Source: Stappia sp. TSB10P1A (lineage in GTDB: Bacteria > Pseudomonadota > Alphaproteobacteria > Rhizobiales > Stappiaceae). Taken from it: 64,000 bases of DNA. Location: contig NZ_FYAU01000035.1 in NCBI RefSeq assembly GCF_900185725.1, positions 1-64,000 on the forward strand, given 5' to 3'. How positions within the stretch are numbered: the first letter of the stretch is position 1; each line of letters opens with the position of its first letter. The translations under genes and the position numbers were made by a program. The notes under the pieces were generated by a model that saw only the letters and a list, made by a program, of their open reading frames with translations, was not told where the DNA came from and did not search any database. Positions 32,540-41,594 of this stretch are shown here, in pieces.

Positions 32540-33700
32540 TCAGGCGCGGTCGGCGGCGGCCTTGCCGCGCGTCCAGTAGGCGATCGCCATCTGCTCGCCC
32601 TTGCCGAGGCCGAACTGCTGCCGGAACAGGCCGCGCAGCCGCTGGGCGGTGTCGCGCTCGCCGGCGAACCAGGCGAAGGCCGGGGGCGCTGCCGCCGTCA
32701 GCTCGCGGGCCAGCGCCTCCGCCTCCGCGTCGAAGCGACCTGCGGCGAGCCCATGCACCGTCAGCCCGAGCGCGGCCACCGCCGCCTCGTCGAGATAGGA
32801 GCGCGCCAGCGCGTCGTCGCCGAGACCCAGGATGACATGGCCGCCCGGCGCCGCCACCTCGGGCGCTGGCGGCGTGCCGGCGCGGGCCTCGATCATCCGG
32901 GCGATGGCCGGGGCCGCCGTGGCATCGCCGATCAGCAGCAGGCCCGTCCGGGAGGCTCCCCCGGACGAAACCTCAGACGTTGCGGGAGCGGACAGCGGCA
33001 GGTCCTGGCCGCCGGAGGGGCCGAGCAGCCCGATCACCGCGCCGAGGGGCGCCGTTTCCGCCCAGTCGGCGAAGCTGCCGCCTGAATGGCGCACCACGTC
33101 GATGTCGACCTCGCCGGCCTCGGGCCGCAGGATGCGGATCGTGTAATAGCGCAGGGTCAGCGCGGCATCGCCTTCGGGGAGCACCAGCGCGCCGTTGGCG
33201 GCCAGCCGCGGCCACTGAGGCGTTTCGCTGCGAGGCGTCTTGCTGCCCTGCGGCGGCAGCAGCAGCTTCACATGGATGCCGTCCGATCCCAGGCGCGGCA
33301 TGTCCTCGACGGTGAAGGTCAGCCGCCACAGGCCGGGCAGGATCTCGCGCCGTCCCGCCAGCGTCATGCGGTGGAAGAAGGCCGGCAGCGCCTCCTGCGG
33401 CCGGTCGGCATCGTCGGACCAGCGCAGGCGGAGCGCTTCGCCAGGCGCCACCTCGTCGAGGCGTTCGATCACCAGTTGCTTCAGCCGGTGCAGGGCGACC
33501 TCGGCGCGCGCCTGCGCCGTGAAGGCAAGGGCCTCGCCCTCGGCCGCGATGCCGATGGCGCCGACCTCGAAGCGGAACAGCACCCGGTCGGCGGAGTGCG
33601 AGGCCGGCGCAAGGCCGCGCGCCGAGACCTCGCTCACCAGCGCCTCCAGCATCGCCTCGGGCTCGGGCACGGTCAGGCTGGCGGTGGCGTGGAACCTCAT
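32540..33700 (-). CDS. DUF2218-SIP fusion, siderophore-interacting ferric reductase
   Basis: 386 residues. Residues 1-95 match DUF2218 (RFHATASLTVPEPEAMLEAL ... FRFEVGAIGIAAEGEALAFTA). Residues about 115-386 are a siderophore-interacting protein: an FAD-binding barrel (MTLAGRREILPGLWRLTF, TLRYYTIR) and an NAD(P)H domain ending AFAWFAGERDTAQRLRGLFR. SIPs reduce ferric siderophores in the cytoplasm to release iron. Its ATG overlaps the MFS stop, and it is third in an iron-box-controlled operon after the TonB receptor. The DUF2218 part is more often a separate gene. Confidence 0.88.
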   Translation of the reverse strand: MRFHATASLTVPEPEAMLEALVSEVSARGLAPASHSADRVLFRFEVGAIGIAAEGEALAFTAQARAEVALHRLKQLVIERLDEVAPGEALRLRWSDDADRPQEALPAFFHRMTLAGRREILPGLWRLTFTVEDMPRLGSDGIHVKLLLPPQGSKTPRSETPQWPRLAANGALVLPEGDAALTLRYYTIRILRPEAGEVDIDVVRHSGGSFADWAETAPLGAVIGLLGPSGGQDLPLSAPATSEVSSGGASRTGLLLIGDATAAPAIARMIEARAGTPPAPEVAAPGGHVILGLGDDALARSYLDEAAVAALGLTVHGLAAGRFDAEAEALARELTAAAPPAFAWFAGERDTAQRLRGLFRQQFGLGKGEQMAIAYWTRGKAAADRA

Positions 33701-34998
33701 CGGCTGGCCTTCGGCGACTGGAGGGAGAGGGGGCGGGCGGGGCGGCGCAACAGGGCGGCGGTGACCAGCACGGCAAGGCCCGACAGGGCGCTCGCCAGCA
33801 GGAACAGCGTGTCGTAGCCGAAGCGGTCGGCGAGCACGCCGGACAGGCTGGAGCCGATCAGGTAGACGACGAGCTGGGCGCAGGCGAGCAGGGTGAAATC
33901 CGTGCCCGGCTGGTCGCTGGAGGCCACGGCCATGAACAGCGAATAGAGCACGACGATTTCCATGTAGCGGATGAAGGTCTGGAAGGCGGCGGCGGACATC
34001 ACCGCCTCGACCTGCGGCACCAGGCCGAGCGCATGGGCGGCGAACAGCAGGAAGCACAGGGTGCGCAGGCCTCCCAGCGTGATCAGCGCCCGTTCCGTGC
34101 CCTGCCAGCGGATCAGGCCGACGGCGACCACCGAGCCGATCAGCCCGGCGCTGGCCGCCGAGGCGCCGGACAGATAGCCGATCCAGGACAGCGGCAGGCC
34201 GGCATCGACCAGATACGGTCCCTCCATCGCCTTGACCAGGCCCTCGCTGGCGCGGAACACCAGCGCCACCACGAGGATGCGCACCGCCTCGGGCCGGGCG
34301 AAGAAGGCCTTCAGCGACGGCCGGTGCGCGGGCTGGGCGGCATCGGCGCCGCCGTCCGTCTCCGTCTCGCGCATCAGCGGCGTCACAGCGAGCGGCAGCA
34401 GGCTGAGGCCGGCGACGAAGAGCAGCGTGCCGGTCCAGCCGATCTGTTCGTAGAGGATCAGCGACAGGGTGCCGCCGATGACGACGCCGAAGGCGACGGC
34501 GCCGCCCTGGCAGGCATTGCCGATGCCCCGGTCCTGCGGCCTGAGGCTGCGGGTGGCATAGCCGTCGGTGGCGATGTCCTGGGTCGACATGGCGACGGCG
34601 ATCATCAGGCAGAGCACGAACAGCCCCATCACTTGGGTCGGTTCGACGAAGGCCATGGCGGCGATGCCGGCGGCGGTGACGAGCTGCATCGGCACGATCC
34701 AGCCGCGCCGGTGGCCGATCGGCAGCAGCCGCAGCCGGTCGACGAAGGGGGCCCAGGCGAACTTGACCACCAGCGGCAGCATCAGCAGCGAGAAGAAGCC
34801 GATGGCGCTGCGCGAAACGCCCTGCTCGCGCAGCATCGGCGGCAGGGCGGCGGCGATCAGATAGGTGGGGATGCCCTGCGCCAGATAGAGGCCGGCCAGG
34901 GTGACGAACAGCGGCAGCCGCGCGGGATGCGCGGCCCGTTCGTCCGGCTCCGCGGGACGATCCGGCGCCTGGCCGGGCGAGGGGGCTGTGGCGTCCAT
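33697..34998 (-). CDS. RhtX/FptX-type siderophore MFS importer
   Basis: A 433-residue, 12-TM major facilitator protein. After a hydrophilic N-terminus, TM1 begins PLFVTLAGLYLAQGIPTYLIAAALPPMLREQGVS, a pattern of RhtX/FptX and AmpG-like permeases. The loop VPMQLVTAAG and the block STQDIATDGYATRSLRPQDRGIGNACQ also match. RhtX carries ferric rhizobactin 1021 across the inner membrane without an ABC transporter. It lies between the TonB receptor and the SIP on the same strand, giving outer membrane, inner membrane and reduction steps in order. Confidence 0.88.
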   Translation of the reverse strand: MDATAPSPGQAPDRPAEPDERAAHPARLPLFVTLAGLYLAQGIPTYLIAAALPPMLREQGVSRSAIGFFSLLMLPLVVKFAWAPFVDRLRLLPIGHRRGWIVPMQLVTAAGIAAMAFVEPTQVMGLFVLCLMIAVAMSTQDIATDGYATRSLRPQDRGIGNACQGGAVAFGVVIGGTLSLILYEQIGWTGTLLFVAGLSLLPLAVTPLMRETETDGGADAAQPAHRPSLKAFFARPEAVRILVVALVFRASEGLVKAMEGPYLVDAGLPLSWIGYLSGASAASAGLIGSVVAVGLIRWQGTERALITLGGLRTLCFLLFAAHALGLVPQVEAVMSAAAFQTFIRYMEIVVLYSLFMAVASSDQPGTDFTLLACAQLVVYLIGSSLSGVLADRFGYDTLFLLASALSGLAVLVTAALLRRPARPLSLQSPKASR

Positions 34999-35053
34999 GG
35001 CAAACTCCGCCCTGGAGCGGCCGCGACGCCGGGGCGCCGCGGCCGGTCCTGGT

Positions 35054-37258
35054 TCAGAAGGTGACCCGGTAGGACAGGGCGATGGTGCGGCCAAGGCCGG
35101 GCACCTCGCCGCCGCGCGTGGCGCTGGCCGTCGGGTTGACGTAGTAGGTGTCGAAGACGTTGCGCACCGCGAGCGCCAGGTTGCCGGCATTGCCGAAATC
35201 CTTGGCGAGTTGCAGGTGCAAGAGGGTCGCCCCGTCCAGCCGCTCGCCCGCCACCTTGTCGCGCCCGGACAGGAACTCGACCTCGGCGCGGGTGGTGATG
35301 TCATGCGCGAAGCGCATCTCGCCGTAGAGATTGGCCTTGATCGTGTTGGGGATGCGGTTGTTGGGCAGGTGCTCGTTGCTGCTCAGCGTGCCGTCGCCAT
35401 TGGCGTCGTAGAGGCCTTCCTGATAGGAGAACAGCCCGCCGAGGGTGAAGCGGTCGGTGACGTCGACGGCGCCCGAGACTTCCACGCCCCAGATCCGCTC
35501 CTTCTGCTGCGACACCCGGTTGGAGGCGACGTCGTAGCTGACGCCGTTGTCCGAGGTGGAGATATAGGCGCTGGCGGTTGCCCGCACCCGGCCCCAGTCG
35601 CCGCGCAGGCCCGCCTCATAGGTGTTCACGAGCTGCGGTTCCGGCGCGATGTCGGAATAGTTGATGGCATAGGTCGGCGTGCCGGAGCAGCCGAAGGCAG
35701 CGGCGAGGGCGCCGTAGGCGGCGCAGATCTCGGCGCGGCTGTTGACGCCGGCGCGGCGGGTGAAGCCGCCGATATCGGTCAGCGAATAGCCTTGCGAGAA
35801 GTTGCCGAAGGCCTGGAGGTTGCGGGTCAGGTCGAACACGCCGCCGCCATTGAATGTCGGCGAGTTGTAGGTGAAGCTGCCGCCCGTCACGTTGACCGCC
35901 GGCCACAGCGTGCCGGGGAACTGGATCGCCGCCGGCCGGCGGAAGTCGTCGACCTTGAGGAAGAACTGGTCGAAGCGGGCGCCGCCCTGCAGGCGGAAGC
36001 GCTCGGTGATCGGCAGTTCGGCCTGGGCGAAGGCGCCGATCTGGTGCTGGGTCATCGGCGCGATGACGGTGGTGCCGTCGACCATCTCCTGGGTGGTGTG
36101 GTCATAGGTGTAGTCGAGGCCCCAGGTCAGGCTCAGCCCGTCGCGGATGGCGTCGAGCGAGCTGTTGACCGTGGCGCTCACGCCGATCCGGTCGGAGCGC
36201 AGCACCGTCTGGTTCTGCGAGGTGACCGGATTGGTCGGGTCGCCGGAGTAATAGACGATGGAGTTGACGCTCGACAGCCGGGCGAAGGGCGCCTGCTTCT
36301 CGATGCCGTTGTAATAGGCCTTCAGCTCGAGGGCGCCGAGCAGGAAGTCGCTTTCGGTGAAGCGGGCGGTGACATAGCGCGAATCTTCCTTCAGCGGATC
36401 GCCGACGTAGGGATCGTTGAAGTCCGGCGACACCGGCGTCGTGGCGTAATTGGTGAACCACTTCGGCTTCTGCTCGAGATAGGTCCAGTCGAAGCTCATC
36501 TCGAAGCGGCGGGTGTCGACCTCGTAGCCGAGGGCGGCGAAGAGATTGCCCTGCTTGGTGCGGTCGCCGCCGCCCTGGCCGAGCATGGCGTCGGAGGCCA
36601 TCTCGTTGCCGCGCCCGTCGAAGGTCTTGCGGGTCATGTCGCCGGAGGCGGAGAAGAAGTAGTCGAAGTTCTTCAGCCGGCCCTCGACGCTGGCGCTGAC
36701 GCTCGGCGCGATCGAGGCGCCGATGTCCTTGGTATAGGTGCTGGCCTCGGTGCGCAGCGTCACCTTCGGCGTTTCCGAACTGCCGCGCTTGGTGATGAAG
36801 TTGATGGTGCCGCCGGTGGCGCCGGCGCCGTAGAGGCTGGAGGCGCCGTTGACCACCTCGATGCGCTCCACCGTCTCCAGGTCGATCATCGACAGGATGC
36901 GGGAATTGTCGCGCAGCGGCGTGTTGCGCGGCACGCCGTCGACCATGATCAGCACGCTGCGGCCGCGGAATGTCTCGGAGGCGCCGGACAGGGTCTGGTT
37001 GGACGGGGCGAAGCCGGGCACCAGGCGGGCGATGATGTCGGCCGGGTCGGTGGAGCCGAAGCGGACCGCCTCGATCTGCTCGCGGTCGATGACGATGACC
37101 GACTGGGCCAGCGTGCCGACTTCGGCCGGCGCGCGGCCGGCGGTGACGACGATCCGGTCGAGCAGCGTCGCGCGCTCTTCCGCCGCCTCGTCCTGGGCCT
37201 GGGCCGGCAAGGCCGCAAGGCCCGCCGTAACGGTGATCAAAAAGGGTGTAATGCGCAT
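35054..37258 (-). CDS. TonB-dependent ferric-siderophore receptor
   Basis: A 734-residue outer-membrane receptor with a signal peptide to about AQAQ (residue 22). A TonB-box-like RIVVTAGRA (about 35-43) precedes the plug domain (about 45-165: LVPGFAPSNQTLSGASETFRGR, VLIMVDGVPRNTPL, IEVVNGASSLYGAGATGG). A 22-strand barrel follows, ending in Phe (LSYRVTF), as required for BAM insertion. The order receptor-RhtX-like MFS-SIP points to hydroxamate or carboxylate siderophores such as rhizobactin or aerobactin (RhtA type); the exact ligand is open. An iron box lies about 95 bp upstream. Confidence 0.92.
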   Translation of the reverse strand: MRITPFLITVTAGLAALPAQAQDEAAEERATLLDRIVVTAGRAPAEVGTLAQSVIVIDREQIEAVRFGSTDPADIIARLVPGFAPSNQTLSGASETFRGRSVLIMVDGVPRNTPLRDNSRILSMIDLETVERIEVVNGASSLYGAGATGGTINFITKRGSSETPKVTLRTEASTYTKDIGASIAPSVSASVEGRLKNFDYFFSASGDMTRKTFDGRGNEMASDAMLGQGGGDRTKQGNLFAALGYEVDTRRFEMSFDWTYLEQKPKWFTNYATTPVSPDFNDPYVGDPLKEDSRYVTARFTESDFLLGALELKAYYNGIEKQAPFARLSSVNSIVYYSGDPTNPVTSQNQTVLRSDRIGVSATVNSSLDAIRDGLSLTWGLDYTYDHTTQEMVDGTTVIAPMTQHQIGAFAQAELPITERFRLQGGARFDQFFLKVDDFRRPAAIQFPGTLWPAVNVTGGSFTYNSPTFNGGGVFDLTRNLQAFGNFSQGYSLTDIGGFTRRAGVNSRAEICAAYGALAAAFGCSGTPTYAINYSDIAPEPQLVNTYEAGLRGDWGRVRATASAYISTSDNGVSYDVASNRVSQQKERIWGVEVSGAVDVTDRFTLGGLFSYQEGLYDANGDGTLSSNEHLPNNRIPNTIKANLYGEMRFAHDITTRAEVEFLSGRDKVAGERLDGATLLHLQLAKDFGNAGNLALAVRNVFDTYYVNPTASATRGGEVPGLGRTIALSYRVTF

Positions 37259-37344
37259 GGAGGACGCCCCGATCCTTGCATGATTTCAGGAGGATGTGGT
37301 GGCTGGACCGGGAGGGTCGCTGGCTTCCGAATGGCCGCGACTGG

Positions 37345-37367
37345 ATCATACATGAGTCTAATTCTCA
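37345..37367 (-). promoter_or_regulatory. RirA-type iron-responsive operator (IRO) for receptor operon
   Basis: TGA-N9-TCA at 37353-37367 (TGAGTCTAATTCTCA), the iron-responsive operator format of rhizobia. On the minus strand it is followed directly by CATG and a -10-like TATGAT (plus-strand 37345-37350), so a bound repressor would cover the promoter spacer. It lies about 95 bp before the receptor start. Confidence 0.7.
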
Positions 37368-37469
37368 AGTTTTATTGCGGGAATTGACAGATCCGAAAGC
37401 GCAGTGTTGCGAAGATGAAACAGCCCTGTGGATGACGCTCCGCCGGCGGGGAGGTGCTCCGTCTGGCGA

Positions 37470-38804
37470 TCAGGCGCCGGGCGCCGTCCGGCCGCGCCTT
37501 GCGGCGAGCGCGCCTGCCGCAAGGGCAAGGGCGAGGGCGGCCAGCGTCGCGGTCAGCACGGCGAAGGCGAGGGGGAAGCCGATGTCGCCGAGGATGCCGG
37601 CCACCACCGCTCCGGCGGCAAGGCCGGCGAATTGCAGGCTGGCGATCCAGGTTGCCGCCTGCGCCCGGCTTCCGCGTCCGGCCGGCTGGTCCGCTCCCGG
37701 CGCTGGTTCTGGTTCTGGCGCTGGTTCTGGCTTTGGTTCTGGCGCGGCAGCGCCAGCGGCGAGGAGGGCGCGCGCGGTGTTGGCCCCCAGCGCCAGCACC
37801 GCGCCGGCGGAGACGAGGGCGATGGCAAGGGCGATTGCCGGCAGGGCGTCGGCGCGGCCGAGGGCGGCAAGGCCGAGCCCGGCCGCCACCGTTCCGGCAA
37901 GCAGGGCGCCGGTGAGCCGCTCCCCGGCCAGCCGCCGCAGCATCAGTTGCATGACGATGCCGACGGCGACGGCCAGCATCAGGCAGAGGCCGGCGGCACC
38001 GGCCGCCGCATCCGGCGCCAGCGCCAGCCGGTCGCGGATCAGCGGCGCCAGCAGCACCGAGGCGGCTCCCAGCGCCAGTTGCAGGGTGAAGGCGGTGGCG
38101 AGCGGCGCGAGCGGCAGGGGCATGCGCTTGCGCGCCCCTCCGATTTCCCGTTCGGTTGCGCGTCCCGTCTCGCCGGCGGCGCTGCGGCCGGAGCCGGTCG
38201 CGTTTGCGGCGGAGTGGCGCAAGCTGCCGATCAGCGCGGCGACATAGACGGGCAGCGGCAGCGCCAGCGGCAGGGCCGGGCCGAGCAGCAGCAGCGGCGC
38301 GACCAGCCCGTTGCCGGCCAGCCGTCCGAGGCCGGTGACCGCATTGGCGCGGCCGATGGCTGTCAGCGTTGCCGCCGCCGCGCGCTGGGCCCCCATCGCC
38401 TGGGCCAGCGGCAGGGCGGCGGGCGCCGTCAGGCTGTAGACCAGCCGCGCCAGGATCAGCAGGGCGAGGCCGGCGGCGACCGGCAGCATCCCCGCCGCCG
38501 TCGCCCAGACGCTGGCGACCAGCAGGCCGACGCCGGTGCAGGCGCCGATCAGGCTGGCGCGCAGCGCAAGGTCGACGCCGCGCCGCCGGGCGAGCCCGCC
38601 CCATAGCGGCACGGCGATGGCGGCCAGCGCCAGGCCGGCGCCGACGAGAAGACCGAGCGGGGTCAGGCCGAGGCCGAAGATCTGTTGCAGCACCGGCACC
38701 ATCGCCACCAGCGCGGCCTGGTGGAAGGCATTGGCCGCCAGCGCCAGCATCACATGGGCGGGCGCCCCCGCCTGTTCCTGTCGATCCATCGCCATCCGCC
38801 GCAT
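37470..38804 (-). CDS. MFS transporter, iron-box controlled
   Basis: 444 residues with 12 predicted TM helices. TM1 is in HVMLALAANAFHQAALVAMVPVL, and a cytoplasmic central loop (about 205-225) is rich in Arg/Gly/Glu. A second loop (about 350-370) is a Pro-Glu string, EPKPEPAPEPEPAPG, encoded by short GGTTCTGGC-type repeats. It has its own TGA-N9-TCA site 50-65 bp upstream and lies just before the receptor operon, so it is iron-linked: either export of a siderophore or a second inner-membrane uptake route. No siderophore biosynthesis genes are in the window. In-frame ATGs at 38795 and 38789 are alternative starts. Confidence 0.8.
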   Translation of the reverse strand: MRRMAMDRQEQAGAPAHVMLALAANAFHQAALVAMVPVLQQIFGLGLTPLGLLVGAGLALAAIAVPLWGGLARRRGVDLALRASLIGACTGVGLLVASVWATAAGMLPVAAGLALLILARLVYSLTAPAALPLAQAMGAQRAAAATLTAIGRANAVTGLGRLAGNGLVAPLLLLGPALPLALPLPVYVAALIGSLRHSAANATGSGRSAAGETGRATEREIGGARKRMPLPLAPLATAFTLQLALGAASVLLAPLIRDRLALAPDAAAGAAGLCLMLAVAVGIVMQLMLRRLAGERLTGALLAGTVAAGLGLAALGRADALPAIALAIALVSAGAVLALGANTARALLAAGAAAPEPKPEPAPEPEPAPGADQPAGRGSRAQAATWIASLQFAGLAAGAVVAGILGDIGFPLAFAVLTATLAALALALAAGALAARRGRTAPGA

Positions 38805-38847
38805 CCGCCCCGCAGCGCAAGGGCGCGCCGGGGTGTGGTTTGGCGGG

Positions 38848-38870
38848 CTAATACATGAGTAAAAAACTCA
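38848..38870 (-). promoter_or_regulatory. RirA-type iron-responsive operator (IRO) for MFS gene
   Basis: TGA-N9-TCA at 38856-38870 (TGAGTAAAAAACTCA). Its flanks (ATACATGAGT ... CTCAAGT) are the same as those of the site at 37353-37367. A -10-like TATTAG (minus strand, 38848-38853) follows at the same offset. It is about 52 bp before the MFS start. Confidence 0.7.
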
Positions 38871-38969
38871 AGTAAACGCCGGCGCCGCCTCCCGCGCTGC
38901 CGCTGCAGTGAAAAGCGGGCGGCGCGGGAGGCGTCGGACCTCTGCGTGATTGATCCGGGCGTCTGGCCG

Positions 38970-39362
38970 TCAAGCCGGGCGGTGGATGGCGCAGAGCTTG
39001 TTGCCGTCGGGATCGCGGACATAGCCGAGATGCAGCGTGCCCGAGGGGCCGTTGCGCGGGCCGGGCGCGCCCTCGATCGAGGTGCCGCCATGGGCCACGG
39101 CGACGTCGTGGAATTGCTGCACCTGTTCCGGCGAGTTGCACTTGAAGCCGATGGTGCCGCCATTGGCCGGCACCGCCTCCTGGCCGTCGACCGGCTCGGT
39201 GACGCAGAAGGTGCTGCCGTCGTGGCGGTAGAACAGGCGGGTCTGGCCGGTGGCGTTCTGGTTGCGCGCCGGCTCGCCGGCGCCCAAGAGCCCCAGCACC
39301 GCGTCGTAGAAGCGCTTGGCGCGCTCGATGTCGTTGGTTCCCACCATCACATGGCTGAGCAT
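38970..39362 (-). CDS. VOC-family (glyoxalase-like) protein
   Basis: A 130-residue single VOC domain, starting MLSHVMVGTNDIERAKRFYDAVLG and ending YVRDPDGNKLCAIHRP, the two ends of the paired beta-alpha-beta-beta-beta units. The segment QTRLFYRHDGSTFCVTEPVDG is also typical. It has a possible metal-binding His near the start and an acidic C-terminal position, but glyoxalase, dioxygenase and resistance roles all share this fold. It lies upstream of no clear operon. The substrate is unknown. Confidence 0.85.
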   Translation of the reverse strand: MLSHVMVGTNDIERAKRFYDAVLGLLGAGEPARNQNATGQTRLFYRHDGSTFCVTEPVDGQEAVPANGGTIGFKCNSPEQVQQFHDVAVAHGGTSIEGAPGPRNGPSGTLHLGYVRDPDGNKLCAIHRPA

Positions 39363-39378
39363 GTCTTCCTCCCTCTAT

Positions 39379-39420
39379 AGTCCACTCGCGACAGTCCACT
39401 CGCGACAGTCCACTTGCGAA
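39379..39420. repeat. 14-bp tandem repeat (x3)
   Basis: AGTCCACTCGCGAC is repeated at 39379-39392 and 39393-39406, with a third copy carrying two changes at 39407-39420. It lies between the VOC gene start and the AtoE-type gene stop. Confidence 0.85.
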
Positions 39421-39475
39421 AAACCGGCCGGGCACCGCTGGGCGGGCCGGCCGGCAATGGCAGTTCGGGTCAATG

Positions 39476-40786
39476 CTAAAGAATGACCAGCAGCGTCCCG
39501 ATGATCACGCCGGTGATGACCAGATGGATCAGGCAGAAGCCCATGATGTCCTTGGCCTTCAGCCCGGCGATACCGAGCATCGGCAGCGCCCAGAACGGCT
39601 GCAGCAGGTTGGTCCAGGCATCGCCCCAGGCGACCGCCATGACAACGCGGGCGACATCCGCGCCGAGCGCATCGGCCGCCGGCAGCATCACCGGCGCCTG
39701 CACCGCCCACTGGCCGCCGCCCGAGGGCACGAACAGGTTGACGATGCCGGCGCTGATGAAGGTCCAGAACGGCAGGGTGCCGGCGGTCGAGATCGAGACG
39801 AACCAGGCCGACATGCTCTGCGCCAGGCCCGACTGGGTCATGATCGCCATGATGCCGGCATAGAACGGGAACTGGATGACGATGCCGGCGCCGCCCTTCA
39901 CCGCGTCCTGCAGCGCATCGAGCAGGTTGCGGGCGGTGCCGTGCAGCACGATGCCCAGCATCAGGAACAGGAAGTTGACGATGTTGAGGTTCAGCCCGGC
40001 GCCGCGCACGAAGAAGTAGTGGGCGAGGAAGACGAGGCCGGCAAGACCGACCACCCACATCAGCAGCCGGCTGTTTTCCAGATGCTCGGCCGGGCGGGTC
40101 GGCACGAAACTCTCGCGCTCCTCCTCGCCGAGCTGTTCGCGGGTGACATAGACGCTTTCCTCCTCGCGCGGCACCATCAGCCAGTTCACCAGCGGGATGA
40201 CGACGAAGAGAATGGCGACGATGATCAGGTTGAAGCTGGAAAAGATCGTCTCAACCGTGCTGATGACGCCGATCTGCGCCTCGGTGAAATGGCCCGCCGT
40301 GGCGATGGTCAGCGGGATCGAGCCGGCAAGGCCGCCATGCCAGACGACGAAGCCGGAATAGGCGGCGGCGATCAGCAGGCGGTAGTCGACGCGGATCTGG
40401 CGGGCGAGCTCGCGGGCGAACAGCGCGCCGACGACGAGGCCGAAGCCCCAGTTGACCCAGGACGCGACCAGCGAGACCAGCGACACCAGCACGATCGCCG
40501 AGCCGGGCGACTTGGCAAGACCGGCCAGGTTGGCCAGCAGCTTTTTCACCGGCGGCGAGGACGCGAGGATGTAGCCGGTGACGAGGATCAGCAGCATCTG
40601 CATCGAGAAGGCGAGAAGCCCCCAGAACCCGTCGCCCCACATCTGCACGACCGCCACCGGGCCGGCGCCCTCGAACAGCATGGCGGCGGCGGCGGCGATG
40701 ATCGTCAGCAGCAGCACGAAGATGAAGGGGTCGGGCAGATAGCGATCCATCAGCACGACGGCGGGACGTGAAAGCGCACGCAACAT
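39476..40786 (-). CDS. AtoE-type short-chain fatty acid transporter
   Basis: A 436-residue membrane protein of the AtoE family (TIGR00366-like). TM-rich segments include PDPFIFVLLLTIIAAAAAML, NWGFGLVVGALFARELARQ, and the conserved NLFVPSGGGQWAVQAPVMLPAA followed by WGDAWTNLLQPFWALPMLG. It imports acetoacetate or butyrate-like acids. GGGAGG lies six bases before ATG 40786. It is not next to the CoA-transferase genes at 18.3-19.6 kb, but could supply the same acids. Confidence 0.92.
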   Translation of the reverse strand: MLRALSRPAVVLMDRYLPDPFIFVLLLTIIAAAAAMLFEGAGPVAVVQMWGDGFWGLLAFSMQMLLILVTGYILASSPPVKKLLANLAGLAKSPGSAIVLVSLVSLVASWVNWGFGLVVGALFARELARQIRVDYRLLIAAAYSGFVVWHGGLAGSIPLTIATAGHFTEAQIGVISTVETIFSSFNLIIVAILFVVIPLVNWLMVPREEESVYVTREQLGEEERESFVPTRPAEHLENSRLLMWVVGLAGLVFLAHYFFVRGAGLNLNIVNFLFLMLGIVLHGTARNLLDALQDAVKGGAGIVIQFPFYAGIMAIMTQSGLAQSMSAWFVSISTAGTLPFWTFISAGIVNLFVPSGGGQWAVQAPVMLPAADALGADVARVVMAVAWGDAWTNLLQPFWALPMLGIAGLKAKDIMGFCLIHLVITGVIIGTLLVIL

Positions 40787-41011
40787 GACAGCCTCCCTTT
40801 GGTTCGGGCCCGTTAGGCCGCGTCTTGCGGTGCCGCGGCTCTCTGAGCCGGGGCGTGGATGCCGGGTCTTGGGGCCCGGTTCCCGCGAGTGCGATTCTCG
40901 CGGGCCGCAAGGCGTGCCCAGATGGGGCGCGAGAACGCTGGGGGTGTCAAGTCTCGAGAAGGGTGACTTCAGGTTGTCGCAGCGGAAGATTCGGCCGCCG
41001 AAACGCAGGCG

Positions 41012-41039
41012 GCCGGCGGGGAGGGCTCCCGCCGGCCGG
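41012..41039 (-). terminator. GC hairpin after the ArsR-SRPBCC operon
   Basis: GGCCGGCGGG and CCCGCCGGCC form about 10-bp arms around GAGGGCT, about 25 nt past the SRPBCC stop on the minus strand. There is no T-run, so it is a weak intrinsic terminator or a 3' stabiliser. Confidence 0.5.
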
Positions 41040-41063
41040 ATGTTGTCGGTGTCCCCCGCGCGA

Positions 41064-41594
41064 TCAGGGCAGGCGGCGCTCGTAGTCCTGCTTGAGCGCG
41101 GCGCAGGCGTCCCAGAACGGGGCGGGCTTGCGGTTCTCGACCAGCGCCACCAGCACGTCGAGATGGGCATGCCAGCCGGAGCTGACGCTGAGCAGCGAGC
41201 CACGATCGGGCAGGCGGGCATGGACGATGGTGAGCAGCGTGCCCTCGCCGCGCGGGGCGAGGGTGAAGGTCACGTTGCTCGCCGTGCCCCAGGTGATGGC
41301 GAGGCTGCGCGGCGGATCGGCCGAGATCACCCGGCAGGTCATGCGGTGTTCCTCGCTGGCGCCGTCGGGCCGCTTGCCGGGCGGGTCGGTGAGCTCGTCA
41401 TTGCGCCAGACGAACTCGAACTCGGCGCCGGGCACCAGGGTCATCTCGCCGGCGGCCAGCCATTTCTTGCGCAATTCGCTGTCGGTGAGCCAGGCCCAGA
41501 CCCGCTCGGGCGGGGCGGGCAGCACGCGGCGGATCTCCAGCGTGTCGGGCGCGGTCAGCACACCATGGGCGTCGGGTTTTTCCATCAAGGTCAT
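41064..41594 (-). CDS. SRPBCC (AHSA1-like) family protein
   Basis: A 176-residue START/Bet v1-like domain. It has LEIRRVLPAPPERVWAWLTDSELRKKWLAAGEM at the N-terminus and FTLAPRGEGTLLTIVHARLPD, ending in a long helix with WDACAALKQDYERRL. Such proteins bind a hydrophobic ligand and are typically paired with ArsR regulators, as here: its ATG overlaps the ArsR stop by four bases. The cellular role is unknown. It is regulated with, and probably by, the ArsR protein. Confidence 0.85.
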   Translation of the reverse strand: MTLMEKPDAHGVLTAPDTLEIRRVLPAPPERVWAWLTDSELRKKWLAAGEMTLVPGAEFEFVWRNDELTDPPGKRPDGASEEHRMTCRVISADPPRSLAITWGTASNVTFTLAPRGEGTLLTIVHARLPDRGSLLSVSSGWHAHLDVLVALVENRKPAPFWDACAALKQDYERRLP

